Positions 17,716-31,130 are shown, numbered from the stretch's first letter. The stretch: DNA of 64,000 nucleotides from Nocardia sp. NBC_00565 (GCF_036345915.1 NZ_CP107785.1:9114001-9178000), one strand, 5' to 3'. The notes: generated from the sequence alone by a model not told the origin. Translations and numbers: made by a program.

Positions 17716-18594
17716 ATGTCCCAGACCCGGGTGGCATTGCGCCCAGCCATCAACCAGGCCGTCGAAACCCTGCGGGCGGCGGGGGTGCACAGTCCGCAGA
17801 CCGACGCCGAGCATTTGGCCGCCCATCTGCTCGGTGTCGATCGGACCCGGCTGGCATTGACGCCGCTCGTCGCGCCCCAGATGCTCGACGAGTACCGAGC
17901 CCTGGTGGCCCGGCGCGCGCAACGAATTCCCTTGCAGCACCTGACCGGTACCTCCGCGATGGGCGAGATCGACCTGGTTGTGGGCCCCGGCGTCTTCGTG
18001 CCGCGCCCGGAGACCGAACTGCTGTTCGCCTGGGCGCTGGCCCAATTGGAGGCGCTGCCGCACGACCACACGCCGGTCGTCGTCGACCTGTGCACCGGTT
18101 CCGGCGCACTCGCACTGGCCATCGCCCAGGCCCGTCCGGACGCGGACGTGCACGCGGTCGAGATCGATCCCGCGGCCCTGCAATGGGCTCGCCGCAATGC
18201 CGACCTGCGCATTGCCGAGGGCGATACCCCGATCACCCTCTACGCCGACGATGTCACCGACCCGAATCTGCTCACTGAGCTGAACGGCAAGGTCGACCTC
18301 ATCGTCGCCAACCCCCCGTACATCCCCGAAGACGCGCGACTGGATCCCGAAGTCGCCGATCACGACCCCCATCTGGCGCTGTTCGGCGGCCCCGACGGCC
18401 TGGACGTCATCCGGCAGATGATCCCCACCATCACCCGCCTGCTGCGCCCCGGCGGTGCCGCCGCTATCGAACACGACGACACCAACGGCTCGGATCTCGC
18501 CGCCTTGCTGGCGAAACCGGGTGACTTCACCGAGATCGTCGAACATCCCGACCTCGCAGGCAAGCCCCGTTTCGTCGCCGCCACCCGCACCTGA
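17716..18594 (+). CDS. prmC: Release-factor glutamine N5-methyltransferase
   Basis: 292 residues, SAM-dependent enzyme that methylates the GGQ glutamine of release factors. The N-terminal five-helix domain ends with RIPLQHLTGTSAMGEIDLVVGPGVFVPRPETELL, the release-factor binding region. SAM motif I is VVVDLCTGSGALALA (124-130), and the catalytic NPPY is at 199-202. The ATG at 17716 follows CGAGGTC, 25 bp after prfA. The end of the Rossmann fold (GGAAAIEHDDTNG) is normal. Confidence 0.95.
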   Translation: MSQTRVALRPAINQAVETLRAAGVHSPQTDAEHLAAHLLGVDRTRLALTPLVAPQMLDEYRALVARRAQRIPLQHLTGTSAMGEIDLVVGPGVFVPRPETELLFAWALAQLEALPHDHTPVVVDLCTGSGALALAIAQARPDADVHAVEIDPAALQWARRNADLRIAEGDTPITLYADDVTDPNLLTELNGKVDLIVANPPYIPEDARLDPEVADHDPHLALFGGPDGLDVIRQMIPTITRLLRPGGAAAIEHDDTNGSDLAALLAKPGDFTEIVEHPDLAGKPRFVAATRT

Positions 18595-18685
18595 CCGACT
18601 CGCCTCGGCCACATCGGTAGGCATGCGAGCCGGTGTGCGCGAGTTACCGGCCCCCCGGGATGGTGGTCCCGAGACCATCGCGTGA

Positions 18686-18691
18686 CAGGAT
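18686..18691 (+). promoter_or_regulatory. -10-like hexamer (CAGGAT) before the Sua5 gene
   Basis: CAGGAT ends 7 nt before the GTG start. It keeps the A at position 2 and T at position 6 of TANNNT. It may mark a leaderless start, although GGGGG next to it could also be a weak ribosome site. Confidence 0.25.
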
Positions 18692-18698
18692 GGGGGCC

Positions 18699-19364
18699 GT
18701 GAGTACCGTCTACGACTGCGCGGATCCCGATTCGCGCGCCGCCGGACTGACCGCGGCCACCAGCGCCCTGAAATCCGGACGCCTGGTCGTGCTGCCTACC
18801 GACACGCTGTACGGCCTCGCCGCCGACGCGTTCGACTCCGCTGCGGTAACCGATCTGCTCGCCGCCAAGCGGCGCGGTCGGGATATGCCGGTGCCGGTGC
18901 TGGTCGGCTCGTGGCACACCATCGATGGCCTGGTCTTCTCGGTGCGCCCGCAGGCCCGCGAGCTGATCCGGGCGTTCTGGCCCGGTGGGCTGAGTCTTGT
19001 TGTGCAGCAAGCGCCTTCGCTCGCGTGGGACCTCGGTGACACGCGTGGCACGGTGATGCTGCGGATGCCGCTGCACCCGGTCGCGCTGGAACTGCTGCGC
19101 GAGGTCGGCCCGCTGGCGGTCTCCAGCGCCAACGTCTCCGGGCAGCCGCCCGCCACGACGGCCGCTGACGCGCGTGCTCAGCTCGGCGATCTGGCCGGGG
19201 TCTACCTCGACGGCGGCGCCGCCGAACATGCCGTCGCCTCCACCATCGTCGATCTCACCGCGGATCAGCCGCGGGTGCTGCGCGAGGGCGCGGTATCGGT
19301 CGGCGATATCGCCGATGTGCTCGGAATGTCACCGGAGGCGCTGACCAGCGCCGTGACGCGGTGA
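18699..19364 (+). CDS. L-threonylcarbamoyladenylate synthase (Sua5/YciO/YrdC family)
   Basis: 221 residues. It makes threonylcarbamoyl-AMP from threonine, bicarbonate and ATP for the t6A37 modification of ANN-decoding tRNAs. Family marks are SGRLVVLPTDTLYGLAADAF, AAKRRGRDMPVPVLV, FWPGGLSLVV, RMPLHPVALELLREVGPLAVSSANVSG, and STIVDLTADQPRVLREGAV. The GTG at 18699 gives VSTVYDCADPDSR, matching the mycobacterial N-terminus as I recall it. It follows prmC by about 100 bp and precedes wecA, the same order as in M. tuberculosis. Confidence 0.93.
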   Translation: MSTVYDCADPDSRAAGLTAATSALKSGRLVVLPTDTLYGLAADAFDSAAVTDLLAAKRRGRDMPVPVLVGSWHTIDGLVFSVRPQARELIRAFWPGGLSLVVQQAPSLAWDLGDTRGTVMLRMPLHPVALELLREVGPLAVSSANVSGQPPATTAADARAQLGDLAGVYLDGGAAEHAVASTIVDLTADQPRVLREGAVSVGDIADVLGMSPEALTSAVTR

Positions 19365-19384
19365 TCTCGGGACGCAGTGATCGT

Positions 19385-19408
19385 ATGGCGGATCAGATAA
19401 TCGGATGA
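19385..19408 (+). CDS. Possible 7-codon leader ORF overlapping wecA
   Basis: ATG GCG GAT CAG ATA ATC GGA TGA: its stop overlaps the wecA ATG (ATGA). It may couple ribosomes into wecA, which has no good ribosome site of its own. Too short to exclude chance. Confidence 0.2.
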   Translation: MADQIIG

Positions 19409-20547
19409 TCGGTTCGGGCGCGGTAGTTCCGTTGCGCGAGCTGCTGCTCGTGCTCCTCATCTCGGCCACGGTGACCTTTTTGGCCACCGGCGGAATTCGG
19501 GTGCTGGCCATCGCATTCGGCGCTGTCGCGGTGCCACGCGAACGTGATGTGCACGTCAAGCCGATTCCGCGGATGGGCGGGGTCGGCATGTACACCGGGG
19601 TGGTCGCGGCTGTGCTGTTCGCGCACCAATTGCCCGCGTTGCGCCGGGGTTTCGATTACGCACCGGATATTCCGGCGGTGCTGGTCGCGGCCACGCTCAT
19701 CGTGCTCGTCGGCATTGTCGACGATCGCTGGGGCCTGGACGCGCTGACCAAATTCGCCGGTCAGGTGACCGCCGCGGGTGTGATGGCGGTGATGGGCCTG
19801 AGCTGGTACGTCATCTACAACCCGTTCAGCGACACCACGGTGGTGCTGGACGCGCTGCAGGGCGGGCTGGTCACGGTCGGCATCACGGTGACCCTGGTCA
19901 ACGCGATGAATTTCGTCGACGGACTCGACGGGCTCGCGGCCGGGCTCGGTCTGATCTGCGCGGGCGCGGTCTTCGTTTTCACCGTCGGCCTGCTCTACAA
20001 CCAGGGCGGTTCGGTCGATACATATCCGCCCGCGCTGCTCGCCGCCGCGCTCGCGGGCGCGTGTCTGGGATTTCTGCCACACAACTTTTCGCCCGCCCGG
20101 ATATTCATGGGCGATTCCGGTTCGATGTTGATCGGGCTCATGCTGGCCGCGGTTTCGACGGGCGCTTCGGGCCGGATCAATTTGGCGGGTTACGGACCTC
20201 GCGACATCGTCGGTCTGCTTTCGCCGCTGCTGCTGGTCGGTGCGGTGATGTTCATTCCGGTGCTTGATCTGCTGTTGGCGATCGTGCGCCGGGTGCGCGC
20301 CGGGGTGAGTTTCTCCACACCGGACAAAATGCACTTGCATCACCGGTTGTTGCAGATCGGACATTCGCACCGCCGCGTGGTGCTGGTGATCTATTTATGG
20401 GTCGGCGTGCTCGCCTTCGGCGCGGTCGGTACCTCGCTGATCCACGATCGGCGGATCGTCGTGCTGATGATGGCGGGCGGACTGGTTTTCGCCCTGGTGG
20501 TGACCGCGATACCGGGCCTGCGCCGCAAGGAGCCCGCGGATCCGTAA
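19405..20547 (+). CDS. wecA: UDP-GlcNAc:decaprenyl-phosphate GlcNAc-1-phosphate transferase
   Basis: 380 residues, polytopic membrane enzyme of the MraY/WecA family. It starts the lipid-linked linker that joins arabinogalactan to peptidoglycan in Mycobacteriales. The substrate-binding loops are present: PRERDVHVKPIPRMGGVGMY, VGIVDDRWGLDALTKF (the DDxxD-like aspartates), NAMNFVDGLDGLAAG, FMGDSGSM, and the HLHHRLLQIGHSHRR loop. About eleven hydrophobic segments are visible. The order Sua5-wecA-atpI-atpB is conserved with mycobacteria. The start ATG lacks a strong ribosome site. Confidence 0.93.
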   Translation: MIGSGAVVPLRELLLVLLISATVTFLATGGIRVLAIAFGAVAVPRERDVHVKPIPRMGGVGMYTGVVAAVLFAHQLPALRRGFDYAPDIPAVLVAATLIVLVGIVDDRWGLDALTKFAGQVTAAGVMAVMGLSWYVIYNPFSDTTVVLDALQGGLVTVGITVTLVNAMNFVDGLDGLAAGLGLICAGAVFVFTVGLLYNQGGSVDTYPPALLAAALAGACLGFLPHNFSPARIFMGDSGSMLIGLMLAAVSTGASGRINLAGYGPRDIVGLLSPLLLVGAVMFIPVLDLLLAIVRRVRAGVSFSTPDKMHLHHRLLQIGHSHRRVVLVIYLWVGVLAFGAVGTSLIHDRRIVVLMMAGGLVFALVVTAIPGLRRKEPADP

Positions 20548-20559
20548 ACCACGCCCAGG

Positions 20560-20565
20560 TAAAGT
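20560..20565 (+). promoter_or_regulatory. -10-like hexamer (TAAAGT) directly before atpI
   Basis: TAAAGT ends 7 nt before the atpI GTG, with no ribosome site between. A leaderless transcript starting at or next to GTG is likely. Confidence 0.45.
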
Positions 20566-20572
20566 TCCGGTC

Positions 20573-21022
20573 GTGAGTCTCACTAACCCGGTCCCTGGTC
20601 CCGATGCCCCGCTGAAGGCGGCGCTGCGCTACGGCGTGATCGGGTTGGCCGTGCTGGTGGTGCTGTCGGTGGCCATCGCCACCGCGGTGGCCGGCCTGCC
20701 CGGGCTCTGGGGCGCGCTGCTCGGCGCGGCCATCGGCGGCGGCTTCATCCTCACCACCGCGGCGGTCGTGCTGTTCGGCGCGAAGCTGCCACCGAGCACC
20801 GCTGGCCTGGTCATGTTGGTGAGTTGGGTGGGCAAGCTGCTGGTCGCGATGATCGTGATCGCGGTGCTGCAGAACTTCGAGTTCTACGACCGGATGGCGT
20901 TGTTCCTGACCGTGGTCGGGTCCCTGCTCATCGTGCTCGGGGCGGAAACGTATGGCGTTCTGCGGCAGAAGGTTCCGTACGTAACCGTACCGACCGACAG
21001 GTCCGATTCGGCTTCTGATTAG
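20573..21022 (+). CDS. atpI: ATP synthase-associated AtpI-like membrane protein
   Basis: 149 residues, four membrane segments at about 20-40, 43-66, 72-92 and 102-125. It sits immediately upstream of atpB, the standard place for atpI, whose product helps assemble the c-ring. Sequence conservation in this family is low and the call rests mostly on topology, size and position. The C-terminus is a short polar tail. Confidence 0.8.
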   Translation: MSLTNPVPGPDAPLKAALRYGVIGLAVLVVLSVAIATAVAGLPGLWGALLGAAIGGGFILTTAAVVLFGAKLPPSTAGLVMLVSWVGKLLVAMIVIAVLQNFEFYDRMALFLTVVGSLLIVLGAETYGVLRQKVPYVTVPTDRSDSASD

Positions 21023-21293
21023 GAATAATCCCACCCACCTACACGCTGTCGTAGATAACTTGGTAAAGTGTTGGTAAGCAAGCGACCAAGACAGGGGGGA
21101 TCACCTGGATCCCAACCAACTGCCGCTATGCTTACTGCCGTGCCGGGCTCCGAGGGGTTCCGGTTCTGCATGTCGACGAACGTCGCCGACACTACGACAG
21201 ACGCCCATGCGGGTTGCCGCACAGCTGCTGACGAATTTCGAGCCGACCTCAGTCGACCCAAATTGATCGTCAATGTCCGATCGAACCGCGGGA
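21023..21293 (+). promoter_or_regulatory. Leader region of the atp operon
   Basis: 271 bp between atpI and atpB. The segment at 21049-21080 is AT-rich (GTAGATAACTTGGTAAAGTGTTGGTAAG) and likely carries a promoter; TAAAGT at 21063-21068 is a possible -10. AGGGGGG follows at 21093-21098. The stretch to 21293 is open in frame 2 but shows no ribosome site or homology. Confidence 0.35.
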
Positions 21294-22121
21294 ATGACCG
21301 TACCCGCGGCCCGAACACGGGAGAGAACGCTGAGCGTCACCACTTTGGCGGGCGAGTTCCACGCGCCATCGCTGTCCGACTTCTTCCCTCCAGCAGTGCT
21401 GTTCGAGGGTACGCCGTTCGAACTCGACCGTTTGATGTTGATCCGGCTGCTGATGACCGCCGTGCTGGTGCTCGTCATGGTGCTGGCATTGCGCAATCCT
21501 CGCATCGTCCCGAGTCGCCTGCAGAACATCGCCGAAACCGGTTTGGTGTTCGTCAAGGATCAGATTTGCGATGAGGTGCTCGGTAAGGAATCCGGTCGCA
21601 AGTACTTCCCGTTGATCGCGACGATCTTCTTCGCGGTTCTCTTTCTCAACTTCTCCGGCATCATTCCGGGGCTGAACATCTCGTCGAACGCCCGAATCGG
21701 CATGCCGCTGGTGCTGGCCCTGATCGCGTACCTCACGTTCAACTACGTGGGTATCAAGAAGTACGGGTTCGTCACCTACATGCGCAGCAGCATCGTCGTT
21801 CCGAATGTTCCGCCCGCGTTGCACGTGTTGCTGATTCCGATCGAGTTCGTCTCGACATTCATCCTGCGCCCGTTCACGCTGACCGTCCGACTCATGGCCA
21901 ACATGCTGGCCGGTCACATCATGCTGGTGCTGTTCTTCAGCGCCACCTGGTTCTTCCTGTTCGACGCCGCGGCCTGGATGAAGGTTTTCTCGCCGTTCTC
22001 GCTGCTCGCCGGACTCGGGTTCACGCTGTTCGAACTGCTGGTCATCTTCCTGCAGGCCTACGTTTTCGCCCTGCTGACCGCCGTTTACATCGGACTCGCG
22101 CAGCACGCTGATTCGCACTGA
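21294..22121 (+). CDS. atpB: ATP synthase F0 subunit a
   Basis: About 265-275 residues. Five to six membrane segments. The proton-channel helix RPFTLTVRLMANMLAGHIM contains the essential arginine, and the last helix has FELLVIFLQAYVFALLTAVY. The start is unclear. I give the ATG at 21294, but the likely mature N-terminus SVTTLAGEFHAPSLSDFF begins further in. A strong GGGAG ribosome site at 21319-21323 is 6 nt before a CTG at 21330, suggesting a rare CTG start; ATG 21273 and TTG 21345 also exist. It is the first structural gene of the synthase operon. Confidence 0.92.
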   Translation: MTVPAARTRERTLSVTTLAGEFHAPSLSDFFPPAVLFEGTPFELDRLMLIRLLMTAVLVLVMVLALRNPRIVPSRLQNIAETGLVFVKDQICDEVLGKESGRKYFPLIATIFFAVLFLNFSGIIPGLNISSNARIGMPLVLALIAYLTFNYVGIKKYGFVTYMRSSIVVPNVPPALHVLLIPIEFVSTFILRPFTLTVRLMANMLAGHIMLVLFFSATWFFLFDAAAWMKVFSPFSLLAGLGFTLFELLVIFLQAYVFALLTAVYIGLAQHADSH

Positions 22122-22439
<318 letters not shown>

Positions 22440-22443
22440 GTTT

Positions 22444-23007
22444 GTGATGAACACGCTTTCTTTGCTCGCCGCGGGGACCGGGGAGGACATCAATCCCCTT
22501 ATCCCCGAGACCTACGACATCGTTTGGTCGGTGGTCTGCATTGCGATCATCGGCGTCGTTTTCTACAAGTACGTCGTCCCGCGCCTCATGAAGGTGTTGG
22601 ATGAACGTGCGGACAAGATCGAGGGTGGTATCCAGCGGGCCGAGGCCGCACAGGAAGAAGCCCAGCTGACGCTGCAGCAGTACCAGCAGCAGTTGGCCGA
22701 CGCCCGGCTCGAGGCCGCGCGCATCCGTGAGGACGCACGCACCCAGGGCCAGCAGATCCTCGCGCAGATGCGCGCGGAAGCCCAGGCCGAAAGCGACCGA
22801 ATCGTCGCCGCCGGTCACCACCAGCTGGAAGCTCAGCGCCAGCAGATCCTGACCGAGCTGCGCGCCGAAGTCGGCAAGACTGCCGTCGATTTGGCCGAAA
22901 AGATTATCGGACAGTCGGTTTCGGACGAAGCTAAGCAGGCGGCATCGATCGACCGGTTCCTCGCCGAACTGGATCAGTCGGATGCCGGCATCGGGGTCGG
23001 AAGGTAG
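22444..23007 (+). CDS. atpF: ATP synthase F0 subunit b
   Basis: 187 residues (GTG, or ATG three bases later). One N-terminal membrane helix (about 26-46, [22 protein letters not shown]) followed by a long charged coiled coil rich in Gln, Glu, Ala and Arg, which forms the peripheral stalk. It starts 4 bp after the atpE stop. Here b and delta are separate genes; in mycobacteria the delta subunit is fused to a second b-like protein. Confidence 0.95.
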   Translation: MMNTLSLLAAGTGEDINPLIPETYDIVWSVVCIAIIGVVFYKYVVPRLMKVLDERADKIEGGIQRAEAAQEEAQLTLQQYQQQLADARLEAARIREDARTQGQQILAQMRAEAQAESDRIVAAGHHQLEAQRQQILTELRAEVGKTAVDLAEKIIGQSVSDEAKQAASIDRFLAELDQSDAGIGVGR

Positions 23008-23026
23008 CGACGCGAAAGTGAGAAGC

Positions 23027-23836
23027 ATGTACGCAGCGAGCCGCGAGGCAAGCTCCCGGGCACGGGAGGCGCTTCGGGCCGCTCTGACCGGAAGCGACAG
23101 TGTTGCGGCCACGACGGGGTCGGAACTGTTCGCCGTTGTCGCCGTGCTGGATGACCAGCGTTCGCTGCGTGTTGCGCTCGCGGACGTGTCGGTGGCCGGC
23201 TCGGTGCGCGCCGAACTCAGTGAGCGGGTCTTCAGCGGCAAGGTCAGCCCCGCCACCCTGGCGGTGCTGACCACCGCGGTGGCCCAGAACTGGTCGCGCA
23301 CCGCCGATTTGGTCGACACCCTGGTGTTGCTCGGCCAGGAGGCGCTGCTGGAGTCGGCGGCCGACAGCGGACGACTCGGGGCGGTCGAGGACGAATTGTT
23401 CCGGCTCGCCCGGATCGTCGGTGACAATCCCGATCTGGAGCAGGCGCTTTCGGATCGCGCGAAGCCCGCCGTGGCCAAGCGCGAGTTGATCCAGCGGCTG
23501 CTCGCGGGCAAGTCCGAGGCCATCACCCAGACCCTGGCGGACCAGGTGGTCACTCGGTCCAAGACGAGCATCGGCGACGCGTTCGACGAGTTGTCCGATC
23601 TCGCCGCCGCCCGGCGCGACCAGATCGTCGCGCATGTGCGCGCCGCGGTCGCGCTGACCGACCAGCAGCGGGACCATCTCGCGGCGTCGTTGCAGCGCAT
23701 CTATGGCAAGCCGGTCACGGTGCACGTGCAGGTTGATTCGACTCTGTTGACCGGCGTCGTTGTAACAGTCGGCGACGACCTGATCGACGGCAGCGCCACC
23801 GGCCGACTGGAACGGCTGCGTCGGGCTCTGGCCTGA
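23027..23836 (+). CDS. atpH: ATP synthase F1 subunit delta
   Basis: 269 residues. Subunit delta links the b stalk to the alpha/beta head. It starts [16 protein letters not shown], a typical opening, and ends with the conserved [32 protein letters not shown]. The chain is longer than the roughly 180 residues of other bacteria, as usual in actinobacteria, because of extra helices. The ATG at 23027 is preferred; a GTG 9 bases upstream is possible. Confidence 0.95.
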   Translation: MYAASREASSRAREALRAALTGSDSVAATTGSELFAVVAVLDDQRSLRVALADVSVAGSVRAELSERVFSGKVSPATLAVLTTAVAQNWSRTADLVDTLVLLGQEALLESAADSGRLGAVEDELFRLARIVGDNPDLEQALSDRAKPAVAKRELIQRLLAGKSEAITQTLADQVVTRSKTSIGDAFDELSDLAAARRDQIVAHVRAAVALTDQQRDHLAASLQRIYGKPVTVHVQVDSTLLTGVVVTVGDDLIDGSATGRLERLRRALA

Positions 23837-23885
23837 CAACCCAACCACCCCGACATTCAGACCAGACAGCGAGAGCAGGAAAACT

Positions 23886-25523
<1,638 letters not shown>

Positions 25524-25578
25524 TCGGGTCTGCCATGCGCTATTCGATTCTGGCGAATGAGGGGAGTGTGAACCGCTG

Positions 25579-28010
<2,432 letters not shown>

Positions 28011-28016
28011 TCACCC

Positions 28017-28394
28017 ATGGCGGAGATGTCAGTTGATCTCGTCGCTGTCGAGCGTTTGCTCTGGTCCGGCCAGGCAACGTTCGTCAGCGCGCAGACCACC
28101 GAGGGCCAGATCGGCATCATGTCGGGTCATGAGCCGTTGCTCGGCCAGTTGGTCGAGGGCGGCATCGTGAGCATCGTGCCCACCGAGGGTGAGCGGATCA
28201 CCGCGGCGGTGCACGGTGGGTTCTTCTCGGTGACCGCGACCTCGGTCCGGGTGCTCGCCGAGTCCGCGGAGTTCGCCGATGAGATCGACATCGAGGTGGC
28301 CCGTCGGGTGCTGGCCGATGCCGACGCCACCGACGAACAGAAGGCGGCGGCCGAGGGCCAGGTGCGCGCGGTCGAGGCGAACGCGAACGCGTAA
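28017..28394 (+). CDS. atpC: ATP synthase F1 subunit epsilon
   Basis: 125 residues. An N-terminal beta sandwich ([53 protein letters not shown]) is followed by a short helical hairpin ([25 protein letters not shown]). It is the regulatory rotor subunit and closes the atp operon; a strong hairpin lies 27 bp downstream. Confidence 0.96.
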   Translation: MAEMSVDLVAVERLLWSGQATFVSAQTTEGQIGIMSGHEPLLGQLVEGGIVSIVPTEGERITAAVHGGFFSVTATSVRVLAESAEFADEIDIEVARRVLADADATDEQKAAAEGQVRAVEANANA

Positions 28395-28420
28395 GCACCA
28401 CTTCGAGATTGCGTACGGCG

Positions 28421-28456
28421 CTGTCGGCGGCGAGGGTTTCCCTTCGCCGCCGACAG
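28421..28456 (+). terminator. Hairpin terminator of the atp operon
   Basis: A perfect 13-bp stem (CTGTCGGCGGCGA with TCGCCGCCGACAG) around a 10-nt loop, followed by TGGTATTTC; the T-tract is weak, as is common in this group. Confidence 0.8.
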
Positions 28457-28574
28457 TGGTATTTCGGGTCGGATCTCACCGGAGACATGGCCCCGCCATT
28501 TGTAAACTCGAGTCCGTGGTTGAATGACCGCGAGGTGTCGTCGAAACGGCGGCGGAGCGAAGGGACGAACGGCA

Positions 28575-29009
28575 TTGCAGACCGGGATGGTTCTCCTGAT
28601 CATTCTGGTGCTCACGCTCGTTCTTCTGGCATTGGCCTCCACTTACCGGCTGATCATGTTGCGCCGCGGTGGGACCGCCGCGATCCTGCGGGTGCTGCCC
28701 GCGCGCGGCGGTCAGGGTTGGCGGCACGGCCTGATTCGCTATGACGAGGATCGCCTCGTCTTCTACAAACTCTCCAGCCTCAAGCTGGGCCCCGATTCCA
28801 GCATTCGACGCCGGGGCATCGAGATCGGTGATCGGCGCGGCCCGCGTGGTGACGAATACGACATCATGACCGACGAGATCGCCGTGACCGCGGTTTCCGA
28901 TAATGACGGCAACTATGAACTCGCCCTGGACCGCGGTTCACTGGCCGCCTTCCTCTCCTGGGTCGAATCCCGGCCATCGGACCGCACCAGGCGCCTGCCC
29001 GGCCTCTAG
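28575..29009 (+). CDS. DUF2550 membrane-anchored protein
   Basis: 144 residues from TTG at 28575. One N-terminal membrane helix (GMVLLIILVLTLVLLALASTYRL) is followed by a cytoplasmic domain with WRHGLIRYDEDRLVFYKLSSLKLGPD, RRGIEIGDRRGPRGDEYDIMTDEI and FLSWVESRPS, all conserved in the mycobacterial Rv1312-like proteins as I recall. TTG has AAGGGAC at good spacing; ATG at 28587 and 28524 are alternatives. It always sits between atpC and the cobalamin adenosyltransferase gene in this order of bacteria. Function unknown. Confidence 0.85.
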   Translation: MQTGMVLLIILVLTLVLLALASTYRLIMLRRGGTAAILRVLPARGGQGWRHGLIRYDEDRLVFYKLSSLKLGPDSSIRRRGIEIGDRRGPRGDEYDIMTDEIAVTAVSDNDGNYELALDRGSLAAFLSWVESRPSDRTRRLPGL

Positions 29010-29012
29010 GGT
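29007..29012 (+). promoter_or_regulatory. -10-like hexamer (TAGGGT) before the adenosyltransferase gene
   Basis: TAGGGT overlaps the DUF2550 stop codon (TAG at 29007-29009) and ends 6 nt before the next GTG; no ribosome site lies between. Candidate leaderless promoter. Confidence 0.4.
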
Positions 29013-29018
29013 GTAGTC

Positions 29019-29612
29019 GTGAGTGTGCATTTGACGCGGATCTACACGCGTACCGGGGACGACGGAACCACCGGGCTCAGCGATTTCTCGCGGGTGGCCA
29101 AGACCGATCCCCGATTGGTCGCTTACGCCGACTGTGACGAGACGAACGCCGCCATCGGCGTGGCCGTCGCGCTCGGGGATCCCGCACCGGAGTTGCTGAC
29201 GGTGCTGCGTCAGGTGCAGAACGACTTGTTCGACGCCGGCGCGGATCTGTCTACCCCGGTTGTCGAGGAGCCGAAATATCCGCCGCTGCGGATCAGCCAG
29301 GCCTACATCGACCGCCTCGAAGGCTGGTGCGATGAGTTCAATGCCGAACTGCCGGCACTGAATTCGTTCATCCTGCCCGGCGGCACGCCATTGGCCGCCC
29401 TGCTGCACACCGCTCGCACGGTGGCGCGGCGCGCCGAGCGTTCCGCATGGGCCGCCGTCGAGGCCCATCCGGACGACACGAATATCCTTCCGGCGAAATA
29501 CTTGAACCGCCTGTCCGATCTGCTCTTCATCCTCAGTCGTGTCGCCAACCCGGGCGGAGACGTGTTGTGGAAGCCGGGCGGCGACCACAACACTCAGAAC
29601 CTGGACAACTGA
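29019..29612 (+). CDS. Cob(I)yrinic acid a,c-diamide adenosyltransferase, PduO type
   Basis: 197 residues. It transfers the adenosyl group of ATP to cob(I)alamin, making coenzyme B12 for enzymes such as methylmalonyl-CoA mutase. The ATP-binding N-terminal motif is YTRTGDDGTTGLSDFSRVAKTDPR, then YADCDETNAAIGVAV, and the C-terminal catalytic RTVARRAERSAW and LNRLSDLLFILSR. GTG at 29019 (a second GTG lies 6 bases later). A 27-bp tandem duplication covers its stop codon. The link to methylmalonyl-CoA epimerase at 40.2 kb is metabolic, not an operon. Confidence 0.93.
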   Translation: MSVHLTRIYTRTGDDGTTGLSDFSRVAKTDPRLVAYADCDETNAAIGVAVALGDPAPELLTVLRQVQNDLFDAGADLSTPVVEEPKYPPLRISQAYIDRLEGWCDEFNAELPALNSFILPGGTPLAALLHTARTVARRAERSAWAAVEAHPDDTNILPAKYLNRLSDLLFILSRVANPGGDVLWKPGGDHNTQNLDN

Positions 29613-29661
29613 TTTCGTGCGAACATGGGTAACGACTGATTTCGTGTGAACATGGGTAACT
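29608..29661 (+). repeat. 27-bp tandem duplication across the adenosyltransferase stop
   Basis: Copy 1 at 29608-29634 and copy 2 at 29635-29661, core CTGATTTCGTG then GAACATGGGTAAC, differing at two positions. The TGA stop lies in the first copy, so the protein is not changed. Possibly the start of a mobile or regulatory element, or simple slippage. Confidence 0.85.
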
Positions 29662-29870
29662 CGTGAGGGATGCCCAGACATAACCTCTACTCGACCGACG
29701 GCCCACGACGCTGCTGATGGTCAGGTTCGCCGCACGACGCGACACGCGAAAGTTGCTGGACACCCGGAAACACCCGTCAGCTACCTGGATATAACCCGGC
29801 ACCGCTACCAGCGGCCCGCAACGCAACTATCCTTTGCACCAACAGTGCGCCGAATACGCGGAGAGGCGGC

Positions 29871-31130
29871 ATGGAACGGTTTTTGGTTACTGGCGGGAAT
29901 CGACTCGTCGGTGAGGTCGCGGTTGGGGGTGCGAAGAACAGCGTCCTCAAGTTGATGGCGGCTGCCTTGCTGGCCGAGGGCACGACCACCATTACGAACT
30001 GCCCGGACATCCTCGATGTGCCGTTGATGGGTGATGTGCTGCGCGGCCTCGGCTGCGACGTCACGATCGACGGATCGGTCGTCACCATCGATACGCCGGC
30101 CGAGCCCAAGTACCACGCGGACTTCCCCGCGGTGACGCAGTTCCGCGCGTCGGTCTGTGTGCTCGGTCCGCTGATGGCGCGGTGCAAGCGGGCGGTCGTC
30201 GCACTGCCCGGCGGTGACGCGATCGGTTCGCGCCCGTTGGATATGCATCAGGCCGGCCTGCGCCTGCTCGGCGCGACCAGCGAAATCGAGCACGGTTGTG
30301 TGGTCGCCCGCGCGGATGAACTACAGGGTGCGCGGATCCGGCTGGACTTTCCTTCGGTGGGCGCGACCGAGAACATCCTCATGGCGGCCGTGCTGGCCGA
30401 GGGGGAGACGGTGATCGATAACGCCGCCCGCGAACCCGACATCGTCGATCTCTGCAACATGCTCGTCCGGATGGGTGCGCGGATCAGTGGTGCGGGCACC
30501 TCGGTACTCACCATCCAGGGTGTCGAGCGCCTCGAGCCAACGACGCACCAGGTGATCGGTGACCGGATCGTGGCGGCCACCTGGGGGATCGCCGCGGTGA
30601 TGACGATGGGCGATATCCGGGTCACCGGGGTGAATCCCAAGCATCTGTCCCTCGTGCTGGACAAGCTGCGTTCGGCCGGTGCGCGTATTTCATTCGAACC
30701 GGATGGCTTCCGGGTGATCCAGGCCGACCGGCCGCGCGCGGTCAATTTCTCGACCCTGCCGTTCCCCGGTTTCCCGACCGACCTGCAGCCGATGGCCATC
30801 GGTCTCGCGGCGATTGCCGACGGCACCTCGATGATCACCGAGAACATCTTCGAGGCGCGGTTCCGTTTCGTAGAGGAGATGATCCGGCTCGGCGCCGACG
30901 CACGCACCGATGGGCACCACGCGGTGGTGCGCGGAATTCCGCGGTTGTCGAGTGCACCGGTGTGGTCGTCGGATATTCGGGCGGGCGCCGGTTTGGTACT
31001 CGCCGGTCTGGTTGCCGATGGCACCACCGAAGTGCACGACGTCTTCCACATCGACCGTGGCTATCCGAATTTCGTCGAGCAGCTGCAGGCGTTGGGTGGT
31101 CAGGTGGAGCGAGTCGGCGTCGCGGATTGA
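29871..31130 (+). CDS. murA: UDP-N-acetylglucosamine 1-carboxyvinyltransferase
   Basis: 419 residues, first committed step of peptidoglycan synthesis (enolpyruvyl transfer from PEP to UDP-GlcNAc). Family marks are [64 protein letters not shown] and FPTDLQP. The active-site position that is Cys115 in E. coli is Asp116 here, which is the known cause of natural fosfomycin resistance in mycobacteria and relatives. ATG after GAGAGGCGGC; TATCCT at 29827-29832 may be the -10. It precedes the rRNA operon, as in M. tuberculosis. Confidence 0.97.
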   Translation: MERFLVTGGNRLVGEVAVGGAKNSVLKLMAAALLAEGTTTITNCPDILDVPLMGDVLRGLGCDVTIDGSVVTIDTPAEPKYHADFPAVTQFRASVCVLGPLMARCKRAVVALPGGDAIGSRPLDMHQAGLRLLGATSEIEHGCVVARADELQGARIRLDFPSVGATENILMAAVLAEGETVIDNAAREPDIVDLCNMLVRMGARISGAGTSVLTIQGVERLEPTTHQVIGDRIVAATWGIAAVMTMGDIRVTGVNPKHLSLVLDKLRSAGARISFEPDGFRVIQADRPRAVNFSTLPFPGFPTDLQPMAIGLAAIADGTSMITENIFEARFRFVEEMIRLGADARTDGHHAVVRGIPRLSSAPVWSSDIRAGAGLVLAGLVADGTTEVHDVFHIDRGYPNFVEQLQALGGQVERVGVAD

